Shown: piece after piece, positions 28,997 to 37,772 of the stretch | Layout of the letters: each line of letters opens with the position of its first letter | How positions within the stretch are numbered: position 1 is the first letter of the stretch | Source of the DNA: Solirubrobacteraceae bacterium | Lineage (GTDB): Bacteria > Actinomycetota > Thermoleophilia > Solirubrobacterales > Solirubrobacteraceae | NCBI GenBank assembly: GCA_030690545.1 | Contig: JAUYGN010000062.1 | Location: 1-44,590, forward strand | DNA: 44,590 bases | Direction: 5' to 3' | Program-made: the position numbers and the translations under genes | Notes under the pieces: generated by a model | Database searches by the model: none | What the model saw: only the letters and a program-made list of their open reading frames with translations | What the model was told of the DNA's origin: nothing

Positions 28997-30192
28997 CGCC
29001 GGGTAGGCTCTCGTCGAGCATCGCGGCGCTGCCAGCCAGCGCCCTCCTCGTCGTCTACGCCGTCGCGACGACGACGGGGCCGTTCTCGGACGTCACGGTC
29101 AACGACCTGTTCGTGTACCGCACGTACGCCGAGCTGCTGCACGCCGGGCAGCTGCCGTACGTCGACTTCGCCTTCGAGTACCCGCCGCTGGCGGCGCTGC
29201 CGCTCTGGCTCGCCGGCGTTCCGGGCCTCGACGATGCGACGATCGCGTGGAGCTTCGGCGTGCTGATGGCGCTGTGCCTCGTCGCCGGCCAGCAGCTCGC
29301 CGCGCGCCTGGCCGGCGGCGGGCGCGACGGGCTGACGGTCGCCTGGCTGCTCGTGCTGACGCCGGTCGTGATCGGCGCCTCGGTGCGCACGCACTTCGAC
29401 CCCCTGCCGATCGCGATCGCGCTCGCCGGGCTGCTCGCCTTCGCGCGCGAGCGCAACGACGTCGGCTTCCTGCTGCTCGGCCTCGGCACGATGACGAAGC
29501 TCTTCCCGGGCCTGCTCGCCGTGCTCGCCGTCGTCTGGCTGCTCGGCCGGGGCCAGCCGCGCGCCGCGCTGCGCGGCGGCGCGATCTTCGTGGCCGTCGT
29601 CGTCGCGATCTCGCTGCCGCTGGCGGGCTCGGGCTACGTCGACTCGTTCGCCTTCCATCTCGAGCGCCCGGTGCAGATCGAGTCCAGCGCGGCGAGCGTG
29701 CTGTTCGCGCTCGGCGGCTCGCAGGTGACGGGCACGAACCTGCGCCCGGACCGCTTCAAGTCAAACGGCCTCGACGGCGGCCACGCGGACACGGTCGAGG
29801 CGATCTTCGCCGTCCTGCTGATCGCCGCGCTCGCGGCGATCGCGCTGCTTGCCGCGCGCCGCCGAGACGCGCGCCAGCTCGTGCTGTGCGGCTTCGCCGC
29901 GCTGCTGGCGTTCGTCGCGCTCGGCAAGGTCTTCTCGCCGCAGTACGTCATCTGGCTGGCGCCGTTCGCGGCGATCGCCTGGGTCTGGGGCCAGCGCACG
30001 GTGGCCGCCCTCACCGCCGCCGCGATCGTGCTCACGCACGTCGAGTTCCCGAGCCGCTACTTCGACCTGATCAACGTCGATCATGGTGTCGTCGCGCTCG
30101 TGGCGACGCGCAACGCGCTGCTGCTGGCGGCGCTCGTCGTGTTGCTGCTCGGCCTGTGCCGCCGGCCGGAGCGACAGGATGTGCCACTGTGA
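28993..30192 (+). CDS. second GT87-like membrane glycosyltransferase
   Basis: Up to 399 residues, polytopic. The first ATG, GTG or TTG start is GTG 29113, but the open frame upstream encodes a normal first helix (IAALPASALLVVYAVATTT) and the family loop GPFSDVTVNDLFVYRTYAELL, so the real start is earlier: CTG 28993 (overlapping the previous stop) or ATC 29020 (10 bp after TAGGCT). Seen further: LPYVDFAFEYPPLAALPLWL with the acidic loop of GT-C enzymes, MTKLFPGLLAVLAVVWLL, GKVFSPQYVIWLAPFAA, and a C-terminal basic tail. It is shorter than the first GT87-like gene and has no Arg-rich insertion. Confidence 0.82.
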   Translation: MTPGRLSSSIAALPASALLVVYAVATTTGPFSDVTVNDLFVYRTYAELLHAGQLPYVDFAFEYPPLAALPLWLAGVPGLDDATIAWSFGVLMALCLVAGQQLAARLAGGGRDGLTVAWLLVLTPVVIGASVRTHFDPLPIAIALAGLLAFARERNDVGFLLLGLGTMTKLFPGLLAVLAVVWLLGRGQPRAALRGGAIFVAVVVAISLPLAGSGYVDSFAFHLERPVQIESSAASVLFALGGSQVTGTNLRPDRFKSNGLDGGHADTVEAIFAVLLIAALAAIALLAARRRDARQLVLCGFAALLAFVALGKVFSPQYVIWLAPFAAIAWVWGQRTVAALTAAAIVLTHVEFPSRYFDLINVDHGVVALVATRNALLLAALVVLLLGLCRRPERQDVPL

Positions 30193-30243
30193 GCCCGCGC
30201 GCTTCACCCTGCGCGACGGCGGATTCGACCTCGTGACACCCTC

Positions 30244-31518
30244 ATGAACAAGCGCTGGCCGGCCGCGATCGCGATCGCGCTCGGCGCCCGCTACGCCGCC
30301 GACTCGCTGCGTCACCGCCGCGAGCAGGGCCAGGGCTACGAGCTGCGCGGCGACGGGCTCACGGTCGACTCGGACGAGTTCCTGCGCGCGACCGAGGCGA
30401 TCACGATGGCGCCGATCGCGCACGGCAACGAGGCCGAGCTGTTCATCAACGGCGACGCGATCTTCCCGGCGATGCTCGAGACGATGGCGAGCGCCAGGCG
30501 CTCGCTGAACTTCCTCTCCTACCTGTACTGGAGCGGCGAGATCGCGGGCGACATCTGCGCCGCGCTGTGCCGCAGCGCCCGCGCGGGCGTCGAGGTCAAC
30601 GTCCTGCTCGACGCGGTCGGCAGCGCGAAGATGGACCGCGACCTGGTCTCCGACATGGAGTCCGCCGGCGTCACGTTCGCCTACTTCCGCCCGCCCAAGC
30701 CCTACGCGCTGCGACGCGTCAACAACCGCACCCACCGCAAGCTGCTGATCGCCGACGGCGAGGTCGGCATGACCGGCGGCGTCGGCATCGCCGACCAGTG
30801 GACGGGCGACGCGCAGGACCCCGACCACTGGCGCGACACGCACGTCCGCGTGCGCGGGCCGATCGTGCGCGGGCTGCAGGGCGCCTTCGCCGAGAACTGG
30901 CTCGAGGCGACCGGCGACGTCCTCGTCGGGCCGGCCTACCTGCCGCCGCTGCAGCCGGTCGCCGACGGCGGGCCGATGCAGGTCGTGCGCTCGACGGCGG
31001 AGGTCGGCGACACGAACGTCGAGGCGCTCTACTTCCTGGCGATCGCTTGCGCGCGCGAGAAGCTGTACCTGACGTCGGCCTACTTCGCCCCGCGGCCGGC
31101 GTTCGTCGAGGCGCTGACCGACGCCGCGCGGCGCGGCGTCGACGTGCGCGTGCTCGTCCCCGGGGAGCACACGGACAAGCAGGTCGTCCGCCAGGCAGGC
31201 CGCGCGGTCTACGAGCCGCTGCTGGAGGGCGGCGTGCGGATCTACGAGTACGGCCCGACGATGCTCCACGCCAAGACGCTGACGATCGACGGCACCTGGT
31301 CCTCCGTCGGCTCGGTGAACTTCGACAACCGCTCGTTTCAGCTGCAGGACGAGGTCACGCTGTGCGTCTGCTCGCGCACCTTCGCCGGGCTGCTCGACGA
31401 GCAGTTCGAGCGGGACCTCGCGCGCTCGACGGAGATCGACCTGCGGCGCTGGAAGGACCGGCCGCTCACGTCACGGGTGCGCGAGAGCGTGACGAAGCTC
31501 GCGCGCCGCGAGCTCTGA
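30244..31518 (+). CDS. phospholipase D family/cardiolipin synthase-like enzyme
   Basis: 424-residue protein with two HKD motifs. The first is NRTHRKLLIADGEVGMTGG (about 160-178) and the second MLHAKTLTIDGTWSSVGSVN (about 340-359), each H-x-K-x4-D. The N-terminus has a short hydrophobic start (AAIAIALGARYAA) instead of the two transmembrane helices of the classical ClsA, as in ClsB-type enzymes. Between the motifs is RDTHVRVRGPIVRGLQGAFAENW, a cardiolipin synthase hallmark. It is predicted to transfer phosphatidyl groups between phospholipids at the membrane. It ends 10 bp before a convergent gene. Confidence 0.92.
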   Translation: MNKRWPAAIAIALGARYAADSLRHRREQGQGYELRGDGLTVDSDEFLRATEAITMAPIAHGNEAELFINGDAIFPAMLETMASARRSLNFLSYLYWSGEIAGDICAALCRSARAGVEVNVLLDAVGSAKMDRDLVSDMESAGVTFAYFRPPKPYALRRVNNRTHRKLLIADGEVGMTGGVGIADQWTGDAQDPDHWRDTHVRVRGPIVRGLQGAFAENWLEATGDVLVGPAYLPPLQPVADGGPMQVVRSTAEVGDTNVEALYFLAIACAREKLYLTSAYFAPRPAFVEALTDAARRGVDVRVLVPGEHTDKQVVRQAGRAVYEPLLEGGVRIYEYGPTMLHAKTLTIDGTWSSVGSVNFDNRSFQLQDEVTLCVCSRTFAGLLDEQFERDLARSTEIDLRRWKDRPLTSRVRESVTKLARREL

Positions 31519-31528
31519 GCGACGTCGG

Positions 31529-31744
31529 CTACGCCGAGCCGAAGCCGACGCGGTGCTCGTCACGGGCGCTGCGGACGTAGACGACCTCGCTGAGGTTCAG
31601 GCGGATCGTGCCGTCGTCGACGGTCAGGTCGTGCCACTCGCCGCCGGCGACGGCCTTCAGCAGCCCGTCGAGCGCGGCGTCCTCGAGACGGACCGCCAGC
31701 ACCTGGTTGCCCGCAAAGCCGATCGAGACGCGCTGCAGGGCCAT
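31529..31744 (-). CDS. small conserved protein of unknown function (DUF3107-like)
   Basis: 71 residues with alternating beta strands: RVSIGFAGNQVLAVRLEDAAL and DDGTIRLNLSEVVYVRSA. The pattern (N-terminal strand, helix, then LNLSEVVYV) resembles DUF3107-type small actinobacterial proteins, but the match is loose. Its ATG overlaps the epimerase stop by one base (TGATG), so it is expressed with it. Confidence 0.65.
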   Translation of the reverse strand: MALQRVSIGFAGNQVLAVRLEDAALDGLLKAVAGGEWHDLTVDDGTIRLNLSEVVYVRSARDEHRVGFGSA

Positions 31745-32154
31745 CAGTGCGCCTCCGCCGGCTGGACGATCTCGGTCAGCAGCCCGCCCGCCGTCGCGGG
31801 ATGCAGGAAGGCGACGCGCGAGTCGCGGATGCCGCTGCGCGGCGTCTCGTCGATCAGCCGCAGCCCGGCCTGCTTCAGCGCGGCGAGCGCGGACTCGATG
31901 TCATCGACCTGATAGGCGACGTGGTGCATGCCGGGGCCCTTCTTCGCGAGGAACTTGCCGACCGGAGTGTCGGGGCCGGTCGCCGCGAGCAGTTCGACGT
32001 GGTTCTCGCCGACGTCGAGCAGGACCGCCTCGACGCCCTGTTCGGCGACCGTCTCGCGGTGGACGAGCTTCATGCCGTAGTCGCGCTCGTAGAGCTCCAG
32101 CGACACGTCGAGATCCTCGACCGCGACGCCGATGTGATCGACTCGGTTGAACAT
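31744..32154 (-). CDS. mce: methylmalonyl-CoA epimerase
   Basis: 136-residue vicinal-oxygen-chelate metalloenzyme that interconverts (S)- and (R)-methylmalonyl-CoA in propionate metabolism. Seen: RVDHIGVAVEDLDVSLELYE (metal His), LLDVGENHVELLAATGPDTPVGKFL, GPGMHHVAYQVDDIESALA (metal His) and the closing LTEIVQP (metal Glu). Length and motifs are complete. ATG 32154 has TAGGAT (32166-32161) 6 bp upstream. The TAG of that hexamer is also the ftsH stop codon, so this gene probably has its own leaderless promoter at the end of ftsH. Confidence 0.95.
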   Translation of the reverse strand: MFNRVDHIGVAVEDLDVSLELYERDYGMKLVHRETVAEQGVEAVLLDVGENHVELLAATGPDTPVGKFLAKKGPGMHHVAYQVDDIESALAALKQAGLRLIDETPRSGIRDSRVAFLHPATAGGLLTEIVQPAEAH

Positions 32155-32163
32155 GCGCCCATC

Positions 32164-33741
32164 CTATTGGCGCGGCGGCTCCGGCGGCGGCGCCGACGTG
32201 CGCGCGCTGCTCGGGACCGGATCCGGCGGCGGCGGCGCAACCGATGCGACGACGCGCAGGCCGCGTCCCGGGCGGCGCTCCATGCGCGGGACGCCGCGCA
32301 TGATCGTGTCGATGTCGATCCGCTCGAGGACCTCGTGCTCGAGCAGCGCGGTCGCGAACTCCTCGAGCGTGTCGCGCTGGCCGGTCAGCAGCTCGTGCGC
32401 CGCGCGCGAGGCTTCGTAGGCGAGCTCCTGCTGCTCCTCGTCGCGCACGCGGCGAAACTGCTCGGAGTCGACCGCGCCCTCGAGGATCGCGCGCTGTGCG
32501 GTGCCGGCGGTGCCCATCGCGTAGTCGTGGACCATCGCGCGGGCGACCTGCGAGACGCGCTTGAGGTCGTCCGAGGCGCCGGTCGTCACCTCGCCGAAGA
32601 CGATCTGCTCGGCGACGCGGCCGCCGAGCAGGACGGTCATGTGGTCGATCAGCTCCTCGCGCGTCTTCAGGTAGCGGTCCTCGTCGGGCAGGTTCATCGT
32701 GTAGCCGAGCGCCCGCCCGCGCGGGATGATCGAGATCTTGTGGACGGTGTCGACGCCGGGCAGCAGCTCGGCGCAGAGCGCGTGGCCGGCCTCGTGGTAG
32801 GCGATCACGCGCTTCTCGTGGTCGTTGAGGACGCGGCGCGACTGCACCCCGGCGATGACCCGCTCGAGCGCCTGGTCGAAGTCCTCGTTGGTCAGCGCCT
32901 CGCCCTCGCGCCGCGCGCAGCGGATCGCCGCCTCGTTGCAGAGGTTCGCGAGGTCCGCGCCGGTCAGGCCGCTCGTCTGCGCCGCGATGGCGCCGAGGTC
33001 GACGTCGGGGCCGAGCGGCTTGCCGCGCGTGTGCACGCCGAGGATCCGCTCGCGCCCGGCGATGTCCGGCGGCGAGACGAACACCTGACGGTCGAAGCGC
33101 CCGGGCCGCAGCAGCGCCGGGTCGAGCTTCTCGAGCAGGTTGGAGGCCGCCATCACGACGACGTCGCCGGTCGAGTTGAAGCCGTCCATCTCGACGAGCA
33201 GCTGGTTGAGCGTCTGCTCGCGCTCGCTGGAGTTGTCCGAGCCGCGGCGGCCGCCGACGGCGTCGAGCTCGTCGATGAAGATGATCGCCGGCGCGTGCTT
33301 GCGCGCCTCGCGGAAGAGCCGTCGGATGCGCGACGCGCCGAGGCCGGCGAACATCTCGACGAACGACGCCGCCGACTGCGAGAAGAACTGCGCGCCGGAC
33401 TCGTGCGCGACGGCCTTCGCCAGCAGCGTCTTGCCGGTGCCGGGCGGACCGTGCAGCAGGACGCCCGCCGGCACGCGCGCTCCGAGCTTGCGAAAGCGCT
33501 TGGGGTGGCGCAGGAACTCGACGACCTCGCGCAGCTCGTCCTTCGCCTCGTCGACGCCGGCGATCTCGTCCCAGCCGATCGAGGACTTCTGCTCGGGCTT
33601 GATCTGGACCGGCTTCGTGCGCGGCATCATCCGCAGCGTCTTCCAGAGGAAGAACGTGATCACGAACAGGAACAGGATCATCGCGACGCCGGACCATTCG
33701 GTGCCGAAGTCCTTGATGCCGTCCCAGAAGCTTTGGTCCAT
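32164..33741 (-). CDS. ftsH: FtsH-type AAA+ zinc metalloprotease with a single membrane helix
   Basis: 525-residue membrane-bound protease, ATPase plus M41 peptidase. Seen: one transmembrane helix (about 17-37, SGVAMILFLFVITFFLW), the linker IGWDEIAGVDEAKDELREVV, Walker A GPPGTGKT, Walker B IIFIDELDAVGGRRG, SRH NLLEKLDPALLRPGRFDR, zinc motif HEAGHALCAE, the third ligand region FGEVTTGASDDL, and a Pro-rich C-terminal tail. Classical FtsH has two helices around a periplasmic domain of about 70-100 residues; here that part is missing. The start with GGGAG before ATG 33741 is well supported, so the short form is not an artefact of start choice. It probably degrades membrane proteins or regulators. 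Confidence 0.93.
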   Translation of the reverse strand: MDQSFWDGIKDFGTEWSGVAMILFLFVITFFLWKTLRMMPRTKPVQIKPEQKSSIGWDEIAGVDEAKDELREVVEFLRHPKRFRKLGARVPAGVLLHGPPGTGKTLLAKAVAHESGAQFFSQSAASFVEMFAGLGASRIRRLFREARKHAPAIIFIDELDAVGGRRGSDNSSEREQTLNQLLVEMDGFNSTGDVVVMAASNLLEKLDPALLRPGRFDRQVFVSPPDIAGRERILGVHTRGKPLGPDVDLGAIAAQTSGLTGADLANLCNEAAIRCARREGEALTNEDFDQALERVIAGVQSRRVLNDHEKRVIAYHEAGHALCAELLPGVDTVHKISIIPRGRALGYTMNLPDEDRYLKTREELIDHMTVLLGGRVAEQIVFGEVTTGASDDLKRVSQVARAMVHDYAMGTAGTAQRAILEGAVDSEQFRRVRDEEQQELAYEASRAAHELLTGQRDTLEEFATALLEHEVLERIDIDTIMRGVPRMERRPGRGLRVVASVAPPPPDPVPSSARTSAPPPEPPRQ

Positions 33742-33791
33742 CCGCTCCCGTATCGGCAGGAGCGCCGCGGACCTTCAGTCCGCTTCGTCCT

Positions 33792-34628
33792 CTAGGCGGG
33801 CGCGGGCTCGACGCGCAGGATCTCGGCGAGCGCGGCGCGCCCGACCTCGAGCTGGTGCTCGGTCGGCTCGCGCGTGCCGAGCAGGCGCTGCAGCTCGTGG
33901 CCGGGCCTGCGCAGGATCCGCGTGACGGCGCTGTCGGCGTGGCGCTCGGACCAGACGAAGACCTCGACGGCGACGCCCAGCGAGGCGACGCCGACGGCGA
34001 ACTGGGCCGCCGTGCCGGGGCGATCGAGCGTGCGGCGCAGCAGCGCGGTGCCGGCGAGGTTCGATGCCAGCAGCGGCGCCATCAGGTGCGAGCCGCAGCG
34101 GTCGTGCTCCTTGGCGGCGTCGGCGGCGTCGGTCGCGTCGGTCTCGTAGGCCGCGATCGCCTTGTGCTCGACGCCGTGGTAGGCGGCGAGGTCGCCGCCG
34201 CGCAGCGCGACGAAGCTCGGCAGCAGCGACACGGCGACGCCGAGCGCCTCCGCGCCCGGGCTGGCCTTCAGCTTGCTGCGCAGCAGGCGCCCGCCGGCGG
34301 CCGCGGCGAGCATCGTGCCGAGCACCTTGGCGTCCTCGAAGGGCAGCTTGGCCTCGGGCAGCGCGCGCTTGACGAGCGGGATCACGAGCATCGCCTCGCC
34401 GAGCCGCACGACGCCGCGCACGCCGGCGATCTTCTCGACGCCCCGCAGGCGCGGCTTGTGGCCCGATGCCGACGCGATCGTGCCGTCGCGGCGGCGCACG
34501 GCGGCGGCCCAGTGCGTCGGGCCGTGGACGAGCAGGCCGTTGCGCAGCGCCATGCCGCCGAGGCGCAGCTTCGCGGTCGGCTGGCCGTCGCCGGGGGCGG
34601 GCGTCCCGTTCTCGAACATGTCAGGCAC
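33792..34628 (-). CDS. DUF1385 family protein
   Basis: 278-residue membrane-associated protein. Seen: LGGMALRNGLLVHGPTHWAAAVR (DUF1385 start motif), YHGVEHKAIAAYE with conserved His residues, DRCGSHLMAPLL, and hydrophobic segments MLVIPLVKRAL and FAVGVASLGVAVEVFVW. The family is common in Gram-positives and is described as putative metal-dependent enzymes; function is unknown. GTG 34628 overlaps the M20 peptidase stop; ATG 34619 (MFENGTPAPGDG) is an alternative start. Confidence 0.9.
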   Translation of the reverse strand: MPDMFENGTPAPGDGQPTAKLRLGGMALRNGLLVHGPTHWAAAVRRRDGTIASASGHKPRLRGVEKIAGVRGVVRLGEAMLVIPLVKRALPEAKLPFEDAKVLGTMLAAAAGGRLLRSKLKASPGAEALGVAVSLLPSFVALRGGDLAAYHGVEHKAIAAYETDATDAADAAKEHDRCGSHLMAPLLASNLAGTALLRRTLDRPGTAAQFAVGVASLGVAVEVFVWSERHADSAVTRILRRPGHELQRLLGTREPTEHQLEVGRAALAEILRVEPAPA

Positions 34629-35949
34629 CGAGCAGCTCCTTGCAGACGTCGCGATAGAACGATGCAGCGAAGCCGAGGTCGCGCACGTCGATGCGCTCGT
34701 CGGCCGCGTGGATCAGGGGGGCGGTCTCGTACAGGCTCATGTGCCGCTGCGGGAAGAACCCGTAGGCGACGCAGTCGGGGAAGGCGTCGCGGAAGGTGCG
34801 CGAGTCGGTGAAGCCCGGCAGCGCGGTCGGCACGACGCGCGCGCCTGCGTCGTTGGCCGCAAGCCAGCGCTCGATCGCGTCCATCAGCGGTGAGCTGACG
34901 GGCGACTGGTTGCCGACGACCTGCTCGGTGAACTCCAGCCGGTAGCCGTCGTCGCCGAGCACCTCGCGGATGCGCGCGCGGGCGTGCTCCTCGCCGAGTC
35001 CCGGCGGGATCCGGCAGTCGACGCGCAGCTCGGCGCTCGCCGGGATCACGTTGATCTTCTCCGAGGCGCTGATCCGCGTCGGCGCGAGCGTGACGCCGAG
35101 CAGCGGCTCGACGAGCAGCGCCAGGCCGGCGTCCTTGGCTCGCAGGCGCTCGAGCGCGGACTCGACCCCACCCGCCCCGCCGTCGGGCTGCGTGCCGAGC
35201 CCCTCCAGCAGCGCGCGCGGCCCGTCGGTCAGGTCGAAGCTCGGCTGCCGTGCCGCCATCCGCTCCAGCAGCGGCGCCATCTTCAGCAGCGCGTTGTCGC
35301 CGATCCTCGGGATCGAGGCGTGGCCGGCGACGCCGTCGGTCGTCAGGCGGAAGCGAAAGACGCCCTTCTCGGCGACGCAGACGCCGTAGTAGCGGTCGCC
35401 GTCGTAGGAGAAGTGCGCGCCGGCGCCCTCGTTGAGCAGGTAGTCGCAGCGCACCTTGTCGGGGTGGTGCTCGCACGTCCAGATCGCGCCGAGCTCGCCG
35501 CCGACCTCCTCGTCTACGACGACGACGACGAGCAGGTCGCCGTGCGCGGGGCGCCAGCCGGAGCGGGCGAGCGACAGCGCGGCGGCGACCTCGGCCGCGG
35601 TCTGCGACTTCATGTCCAGCGCGCCGCGCCCCCAGACGTGGCCGCCGGCGAGGTCGCCCGACCACGGGTCGTGCGTCCAGTCGGCGGGCGTCGCGAGGAC
35701 CGTGTCGACGTGCGACAGCAGGCACAGCACCGGCCCCTCGGCGGCGCCGCGCAGGCGCGCCACGAGGTTCGGGCGCTCGGGCACGGCGCCGAGCAGGTCG
35801 ACCTCGAATCCGGCGTCGCGCAGGTCGGCGGCGAGCCCTTCCTGCAGCACGCGCTCGTTGCCCGGCGGGTTGACGGTGTTGCAGCGGATCAGGCGCTGCA
35901 GCAGCTCGGTCGTCTCCTGCTGGAGGTCTGCGGCCACGATCGGTTCCAT
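34621..35949 (-). CDS. M20 family metallopeptidase (ArgE/DapE/carboxypeptidase group)
   Basis: 442-residue zinc peptidase/deacylase. Seen: LIRCNTVNPPGNE, the metal site LLSHVDTVLATPADW, GRGALDMKSQTAAEVAA (second metal Asp), VVVVDEEVGGELGAIW (catalytic Glu pair), a dimerisation domain starting KGVFRFRLTTDGVAGHASIP, and late PTALPGFTDSRTFRD, YGFFP and HAADERIDV. All family metal ligands are in place. ATG 35949 is used; the open frame upstream is Arg-rich and not conserved. The substrate is not predictable. It is coupled to DUF1385 by overlap. Confidence 0.93.
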   Translation of the reverse strand: MEPIVAADLQQETTELLQRLIRCNTVNPPGNERVLQEGLAADLRDAGFEVDLLGAVPERPNLVARLRGAAEGPVLCLLSHVDTVLATPADWTHDPWSGDLAGGHVWGRGALDMKSQTAAEVAAALSLARSGWRPAHGDLLVVVVVDEEVGGELGAIWTCEHHPDKVRCDYLLNEGAGAHFSYDGDRYYGVCVAEKGVFRFRLTTDGVAGHASIPRIGDNALLKMAPLLERMAARQPSFDLTDGPRALLEGLGTQPDGGAGGVESALERLRAKDAGLALLVEPLLGVTLAPTRISASEKINVIPASAELRVDCRIPPGLGEEHARARIREVLGDDGYRLEFTEQVVGNQSPVSSPLMDAIERWLAANDAGARVVPTALPGFTDSRTFRDAFPDCVAYGFFPQRHMSLYETAPLIHAADERIDVRDLGFAASFYRDVCKELLGA

Positions 35950-36141
35950 GCTAGTGGGCGTGCACCGGAGCGCCCGCGCGGCCCGGCTCGTCGGGTTGCT
36001 CGCGCGCCGAGGGCGTCGGTCGGGTCGGTCCATGGGCGGCTGCGGCGAGCGTCGGGCCGGGTACCTTGGCAGCCTCATGGTGTCGCCTTGTCCTCTCGCC
36101 GACGCTGCGTGTCGGGCGATGAACCCCAACGCTGGTGTGCC

Positions 36142-36837
36142 GTGAGATCGCATATCGCCGTGACGCTCGCCCTCGGCCTGGCGCCGATCGTTCTTGCCGG
36201 ATGCGGGTCGGGTAACTCACGCGGCACGACCGACTCGCCGATGCAGCGCTGCGGGGATGGGCGCACGATGACGGTGACCGATCCCGCTCGCGACGGCCTG
36301 AGCCCCTCCGAGGCGCCCGCTGAAAGACGGCGCGCGGTAGCGGACAACCCGGATGCCTTCGACCTGCTGCGGGTATCGCTGAAGACCGGCAACGGCGTGC
36401 TCTGCGTGTCGGCCACGCTCGCCGCCGGCGATCCTTCCGGCGAGCGCGTCATCGGACTGAGCGTGGCGCCGGCAAGACCCCGATTGGACCCGGACAGTCC
36501 CCTGGCCAGCCTTCATTACGGCCGTAACGAGAACGTCGCCAGCCTGGCGGAGTTCGGAGCTATTCAATCCGAGCCGGTCAGCGGCGCGACCACCAGTGGC
36601 GTCCGGGGACGAGTCGTCGAATTCGCCGTCCCGCTCAACGAGCTCTTCGTCGTCTCCGAGCGAGCCGGCAGCGTTCTGGATCATCGCTCGTTCACCTGGC
36701 GCATCGGAACGGCATCCGACTGCATACCAGGCCCCCGACGGCTGATCAGGTACCCCACCGGCGAAAGGCTGGCGCTGCCAGGGAGCCCTGAGCGTCAGAT
36801 AAACGCCGTCGCGCCGCGAGGTTGCAGGGACGCGTGA
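36142..36837 (+). CDS. predicted lipoprotein of unknown function
   Basis: 231 residues from GTG 36142, with signal peptide IAVTLALGLAPIVLAGC (lipobox LAGC). The mature part begins with a Gly/Ser/Thr linker, then GDGRTMTVTDPARDGLSPSE, FDLLRVSLKTGNGVLCVSATL and LASLHYGRNENVASLAEFG, and looks all-beta, resembling carbohydrate-binding or DOMON-like sandwiches. That resemblance is weak. Three cysteines follow the lipobox one. No operon partner is evident. The following lipoprotein gene has the same type of signal. Confidence 0.75.
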   Translation: MRSHIAVTLALGLAPIVLAGCGSGNSRGTTDSPMQRCGDGRTMTVTDPARDGLSPSEAPAERRRAVADNPDAFDLLRVSLKTGNGVLCVSATLAAGDPSGERVIGLSVAPARPRLDPDSPLASLHYGRNENVASLAEFGAIQSEPVSGATTSGVRGRVVEFAVPLNELFVVSERAGSVLDHRSFTWRIGTASDCIPGPRRLIRYPTGERLALPGSPERQINAVAPRGCRDA

Positions 36838-36907
36838 GGACGGTCGTCATCTCCAGCGGGCAGCACTCCCAACAAGCTGGGTCTGCGCCCTGCTGTGGAC
36901 CGGCGGG

Positions 36908-37765
36908 ATGCGACCCGTAGTCGCTGCCCTCCTCACGTCGGCCGCCATGTGCCTGTGGGTTGGATGCGGAGAGGACATGTACATCGACATGCGCGGAGGG
37001 GCGGGCGACTGTGTTGAGCGGCTGTCGCTCGAGCGAGACGCGTCGCTGTCGGTGACGCGCCAGAGCCTCCTGCGCCGGCTGGCCGGCGTTCGGGAGCTGC
37101 GAAGCGGCGACTACGCGGTCTTCGCCGCCGGGCCGGGCGGTCCCCCCGTCTTCTTCGACCACAGGGTGCCCGTCCCGGTCTCGTTGCGGGCCGGCTTCGT
37201 GTCCTGGCGGCAGGGCGACAAGACCGTCAACGTCGTGTCGCATACGGCGGCGCCACGGTACATGCAAGCGGTGTTGGACTGCGCGGACTTCACGCCGCGG
37301 GGCCGCGTGCCCGGGGGCGTGGTGTGGCGCCCGGGCCGCGCCCGCAGCTTCGTCATCGAAGGCCGCGGCATCCTCGTCACCGGCCGCGATCTGCCGTTGC
37401 TACGGAGGGTCGCCGAGGCAGTCGACACCGCTCAGCCGGGGCAGCCCCCGGCGGATTGGCAAGCGCTGCGGCGAGCGTCCGGACAGGCCGCGGCCCTGGT
37501 CCGCAGCGCGTCCTCATGCGAGGACTACCACGTGCTCAGCACGCTCTCGACCCGCCAGGTCGAGCTGTCCGTCGCCCTTCCCACGGGCCAGCGACTTCGC
37601 GGCGTGCGGGCGCCGCGCGGTGTCCGGCTGGGAGCGACACGCCAGTCGTCAGGGGGGATGGCGACACGGCGAGCGAACGTGCCCAACGCCGAACGTGCAG
37701 TGACCGTGTTCGCCGGCGTTCCTCCGGATCCCAGGCAGCCCTGGCGCGTCTCCTGCGGTCGGTAG
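36908..37765 (+). CDS. predicted lipoprotein of unknown function
   Basis: 285 residues from ATG 36908. Signal peptide VVAALLTSAAMCLWVGC (lipobox WVGC) followed by an acidic linker. The mature part has DYAVFAAGPGGPPVFFDHRV, FVSWRQGDKTVNVVSHTA, two inner cysteines and a Pro/Arg-rich C-terminal third. No family recognised. It is in tandem with the previous lipoprotein (70 bp apart), and no ribosome-binding site is visible for either. Confidence 0.72.
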   Translation: MRPVVAALLTSAAMCLWVGCGEDMYIDMRGGAGDCVERLSLERDASLSVTRQSLLRRLAGVRELRSGDYAVFAAGPGGPPVFFDHRVPVPVSLRAGFVSWRQGDKTVNVVSHTAAPRYMQAVLDCADFTPRGRVPGGVVWRPGRARSFVIEGRGILVTGRDLPLLRRVAEAVDTAQPGQPPADWQALRRASGQAAALVRSASSCEDYHVLSTLSTRQVELSVALPTGQRLRGVRAPRGVRLGATRQSSGGMATRRANVPNAERAVTVFAGVPPDPRQPWRVSCGR

Positions 37766-37772
37766 CGGGCGT

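Noticed and set aside
31747-33795. Long plus-strand frame opposite mce and ftsH
   Set aside because: Shadow of the two minus-strand genes; no recognisable motif, composition driven by GC-rich third positions.
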